NCBI GenBank assembly: GCA_002363695.1
Contig: DEWO01000024.1
Coordinates: forward strand, 8,223 to 16,057
DNA: 7,835 nucleotides
Direction of reading: 5' to 3'
Source of the DNA: Prevotella sp. UBA3208
GTDB taxonomy: Bacteria > Bacteroidota > Bacteroidia > Bacteroidales > Bacteroidaceae
Shown here piece after piece: positions 5,656 to 7,835 of the stretch. Position numbers and translations under genes: made by a program. Each line of letters starts with the position of its first letter. The stretch's first letter is position 1. The notes under the pieces are model-generated. The model was not told the origin of the DNA. It searched no databases and was given only the letters and a program-made list of their open reading frames with translations.

Positions 5656-7606
5656 ACTATTGACAACAGCAGCCTGCCTGCTGATTCTGCTGACAGGACA
5701 GGCACAGGTGAGTGAATCCGCCCAGCGCATTCATGAGAAGATAGAGGCTTTTGTGGCCGCTGGCGAGTACAACGTCAGCAAAGGTGTAGTCATCAACAGC
5801 GACGAGGTGACGGGCAGCAAAACCACCTTATACAATTTTAGCATGATGTTTGCCGTGGAGAACAGCACCGACTCTACGCTCTTGTTCAACCACCTGCGAG
5901 CCTTGGAGCAGACCCTGCGCCAAGAGACGGTTCATGCCAAGGAGGCCTATATCCATAACGGTTCGGAGGGCTTGCCGCTGATGCGTGGCGTGAGAATCAG
6001 TTATGGCAGCAAGTATGGCGGCATCAGCTTCAACGTCAAGTTCGACCTGCGGCAACGCGTCCGCCTGATAGCCTTCGATGAGTCCAATGGCCATGCCTAT
6101 GCCGTCATCTTGGTCTGGGAACAGCGCATCATCCCCGACCTACAGGCTGGCAACCACTGGATGATGAACGGCAAGGTGTATGAAGTGTGGTGCAAGAAAA
6201 AGGATGGCACACCGTTCGTCCAGCCCATTGCGCCCATCTCTTATAGCGGAACGGCAGAATATGCCGCTGAGCCTACTGCGCCGAAAACCTACGAAGAACT
6301 GTTAGCCAAGGTGCGGAGCACTTGCGACATTTACCAACGCGAGACGGAAGGAGGCAAGACGGCTGCAGTGGTCATTCTGCACAAGATGTGTGAGGGCTAC
6401 CCCAACAGACTGACCTACGAGCAGTACAACACGCTGATAGGCATCATCAATCCCTTTGTCGACGAGGCCAAAGGGCAACGTCACAAAGACATGTTTGCCT
6501 ATACCTGCTATACGCTCTACAAGAAGAGCGAGTATTACCAGAAAGAGAGCAAGCAGCAGAAACGTCCTGCAATGATTCAGTCATCAACGGCTACCACAAC
6601 ACAGGCACGCAAGGTTGTCAGCTACAACTCCCTCATCGTCAACCAATCACCCGACCTGCAACTGGTGGAATGCCAGATTAGCGGAATTGCACCAAAAGAC
6701 GCAGACAGCGTGACGCTCAGGCGCCTCGTGGTTCATGAGTACATGGGGAAATATCCCGTCAAGAACGGGCGCTTCTCGTTCACCTGCCAGTTGCCAAAGG
6801 ATGAGGTTTGCTATCTGACTGCCGACCAGTTGAACACCACCTATTTCTGGGTCGACGGACAGCCTGTAAGCATTGACCTGCCTCATCGCTCCGCGAAAAG
6901 TTCTAAAGCATCGGTTCGTCGCAACGACTTCGTAAACAGGGCAGAGACAGAACGGCTGTGGATGCTAAGCCTCAAGGATAAGAAAGAATTAGACGAAGCT
7001 ACGCAAAAGAGAATCCAACGTTTCCGTCAGACCATCTTCTCCGGCAAGGACAGTCTGCTGGCCACTTATGCACTCTTCCGCAACTATACCGAACTGACTT
7101 ACGACGAACTGAAGCCATTCCTGCGACCAGACTACCGCTATGCCAACCACCCGCACTTGGCTCCTGTGCGTGAGTATGCTGCCGGGCTGGAGAAGCGTCG
7201 TCCCAACACTCGCTATACAGACATCCTGCTGGCAGACACCTTGGGCGAGTATCACCAGCTGAAGGAATACATCGGGCAGGGCTATGTGGTGCTACACTTC
7301 TGGGAGAGCTGGCATTCTGAGGAGTATGACATCCTGCCACAGCTGCGCACGCTTTATGACCAATATCATGCGACGAAGGGATTGCAGATAGTCAGTCTGT
7401 CTACGGACGGCATGGATAACGGCCAGCGCTGGAAAGAGCGCGTAAAGGAAGAACGACTGCCCTGGCCCCAGCTGACCACCAAAGCCGCCGGAGTCTATGG
7501 TATCAACTCATGGCCCGAAACCGTCGTCATTGACAAGAACGGCTCCATCGTTTCCAATCCCCAGACAATAGAAGAACTATCAGAACTTCTCCAGATGCTA
7601 CAATAG
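5645..7606 (+). CDS. Secreted DUF4369-like plus TlpA/thioredoxin-fold protein lacking the CxxC
   Basis: A 653-residue exported protein. Residues 1-20 form a signal peptide (KNR, then LLTTAACLLILLTG, likely cleavage after GQA with Gln at +1). Residues about 25-215 form an N-terminal region I do not recognise. Residues about 340-414 look like a DUF4369-type beta domain (ISGIAP, then KNGRFSF, then TTYFWVDGQPVSIDL). Residues about 520-653 have the TlpA/AhpC thioredoxin fold: YVVLHFWESW at the first strand and helix, IVSLSTDG in the middle, GINSWPETVVIDKNGSIV at the end. The usual WCxxC is W556-H557-S558-E559-E560, so both catalytic cysteines are absent, and the domain has no Cys at all; the cis-Pro (P624) is kept. 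It is therefore probably not a disulfide reductase; a binding or sensing role is more likely. As third gene of the sigma operon, with an 11-bp overlap, it may be the envelope input or output of that system (inference). Confidence 0.85.
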   Translation: MKNRLLTTAACLLILLTGQAQVSESAQRIHEKIEAFVAAGEYNVSKGVVINSDEVTGSKTTLYNFSMMFAVENSTDSTLLFNHLRALEQTLRQETVHAKEAYIHNGSEGLPLMRGVRISYGSKYGGISFNVKFDLRQRVRLIAFDESNGHAYAVILVWEQRIIPDLQAGNHWMMNGKVYEVWCKKKDGTPFVQPIAPISYSGTAEYAAEPTAPKTYEELLAKVRSTCDIYQRETEGGKTAAVVILHKMCEGYPNRLTYEQYNTLIGIINPFVDEAKGQRHKDMFAYTCYTLYKKSEYYQKESKQQKRPAMIQSSTATTTQARKVVSYNSLIVNQSPDLQLVECQISGIAPKDADSVTLRRLVVHEYMGKYPVKNGRFSFTCQLPKDEVCYLTADQLNTTYFWVDGQPVSIDLPHRSAKSSKASVRRNDFVNRAETERLWMLSLKDKKELDEATQKRIQRFRQTIFSGKDSLLATYALFRNYTELTYDELKPFLRPDYRYANHPHLAPVREYAAGLEKRRPNTRYTDILLADTLGEYHQLKEYIGQGYVVLHFWESWHSEEYDILPQLRTLYDQYHATKGLQIVSLSTDGMDNGQRWKERVKEERLPWPQLTTKAAGVYGINSWPETVVIDKNGSIVSNPQTIEELSELLQMLQ

Positions 7607-7693
7607 GAAGACTATCATCAGAAGGTTTTTTTTCTTACCTCTGCATTAATTCTTTGTAAGAGAGGAAAAAGAATTTAGATAGGCAGGAAAGTT
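7607..7693 (+). other. Non-coding tail after the sigma operon, with T tract and weak -7-like box
   Basis: An 8-T run (7626-7633) follows the operon's last stop by 19 bp, with only a weak hairpin before it (AACTTCT inside the gene end against AGAAGGTT). It may serve as the operon terminator, but the case is weak. TACCTCTG (7636-7643) is a one-mismatch match to TAnnTTTG without a clear -33. No ORF follows inside the window. Confidence 0.25.
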
Positions 7694-7777
7694 ATGTTTC
7701 CAAGTTAGGTACACATGTTTCCAAGTTGGAGACATGTGTTCCTAAGTTGGGTACATATGTTCCTAAGTTGGAAACAT
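7694..7777. repeat. Four tandem 21-bp near-palindromic repeats
   Basis: Units lie at 7694-7714, 7715-7735, 7736-7756 and 7757-7777 with no spacer. The ideal unit is a perfect palindrome: arm ATGTTTCCAA, central G, then the arm's reverse complement. Unit 2 is closest to it. Units 1 and 3 carry matching changes (TTAGG in unit 1, CCTAA in unit 3) and pair with each other, so units 1-3 form one 63-bp palindrome centred on G7725 with 26 of 31 arm positions Watson-Crick, two G-T pairs and three mismatches. It lies outside any gene. Confidence 0.85.
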
Positions 7778-7781
7778 AAAA

Positions 7782-7835
7782 TCCTCAGGCATAGAAAAAC
7801 AAATCTCCAAGTATAAAAAAACAAATCCACAGGCA
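7782..7835. repeat. Second tandem array, 22-bp period, cut by the window end
   Basis: Two full units (7782-7803, 7804-7825) and the first 10 bases of a third (7826-7835). Each starts TCC or TCT, continues near CAGGCATA or CAAGTATA, and ends in an A-rich tract closing with ACAAA. The sequence differs from the 21-bp units, though both carry a CC-centred block near the start. The array begins four bases after the first array ends. Confidence 0.7.

Noticed and set aside
5645..5680. Lipobox ending at Cys11 of the secreted protein
   Set aside because: Residues before the Cys are TAA without a Leu/Val at -3, and Cys11 lies too early, inside the hydrophobic core; a signal peptidase I site after GQA is better.
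7694..7835. CRISPR array
   Set aside because: The 21-bp and 22-bp units are directly adjacent with no spacers between them, and there are no cas genes.

Overview
This window looks like a chromosomal stretch from a member of the Bacteroidota, most likely a Prevotella-type Bacteroidales. The basis is the TAnnTTTG-type -7 boxes upstream of genes, the scarcity of Shine-Dalgarno sequences, the gene families (multi-repeat DUF349 protein, ECF sigma factor with an adjacent one-pass membrane protein, secreted DUF4369/TlpA-like protein) and moderate GC. All genes lie on the + strand. I see no transposase, phage, tRNA or rRNA gene and no CRISPR array. Genus-level placement is inference.

Layout. (1) 3-1157: the C-terminal four-fifths of a PepD-type aminoacyl-histidine dipeptidase, cut by the window edge and followed by a strong intrinsic terminator. 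(2) 1243-1433: a promoter built into that terminator, then a leader of about 140 nt that contains a very short acidic ORF and a possible H-type pseudoknot that would cover the Shine-Dalgarno sequence of the next gene. (3) 1434-2360: a CorA-family divalent cation transporter. (4) 2377-2425: an inverted repeat overlapping two tandem -7 boxes. (5) 2462-4312: a cytoplasmic, helix-rich protein with five DUF349 repeats, closed by a hairpin with an approximately 20-bp stem. (6) 4509-7606: a three-gene operon with overlapping ORFs: an ECF sigma factor, a one-pass membrane protein that is probably its anti-sigma factor, and a secreted DUF4369 plus thioredoxin-fold protein whose CxxC is replaced by HSEE. 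(7) 7607-7835: non-coding DNA with four 21-bp near-palindromic tandem units, three of which nest into one 63-bp palindrome, followed at once by a different array of 22-bp period that runs off the window.

How the genes work together. The sigma, membrane and secreted genes form one envelope-sensing unit by gene order and overlap: sigma and membrane genes overlap by 14 bp, membrane and secreted genes by 11 bp. The dipeptidase, transporter and DUF349 gene appear to be separate transcription units. The most interesting spots are the cation-transporter leader, the redox-dead thioredoxin domain encoded with a sigma/anti-sigma pair, and the nested palindromic repeat array at the right end.
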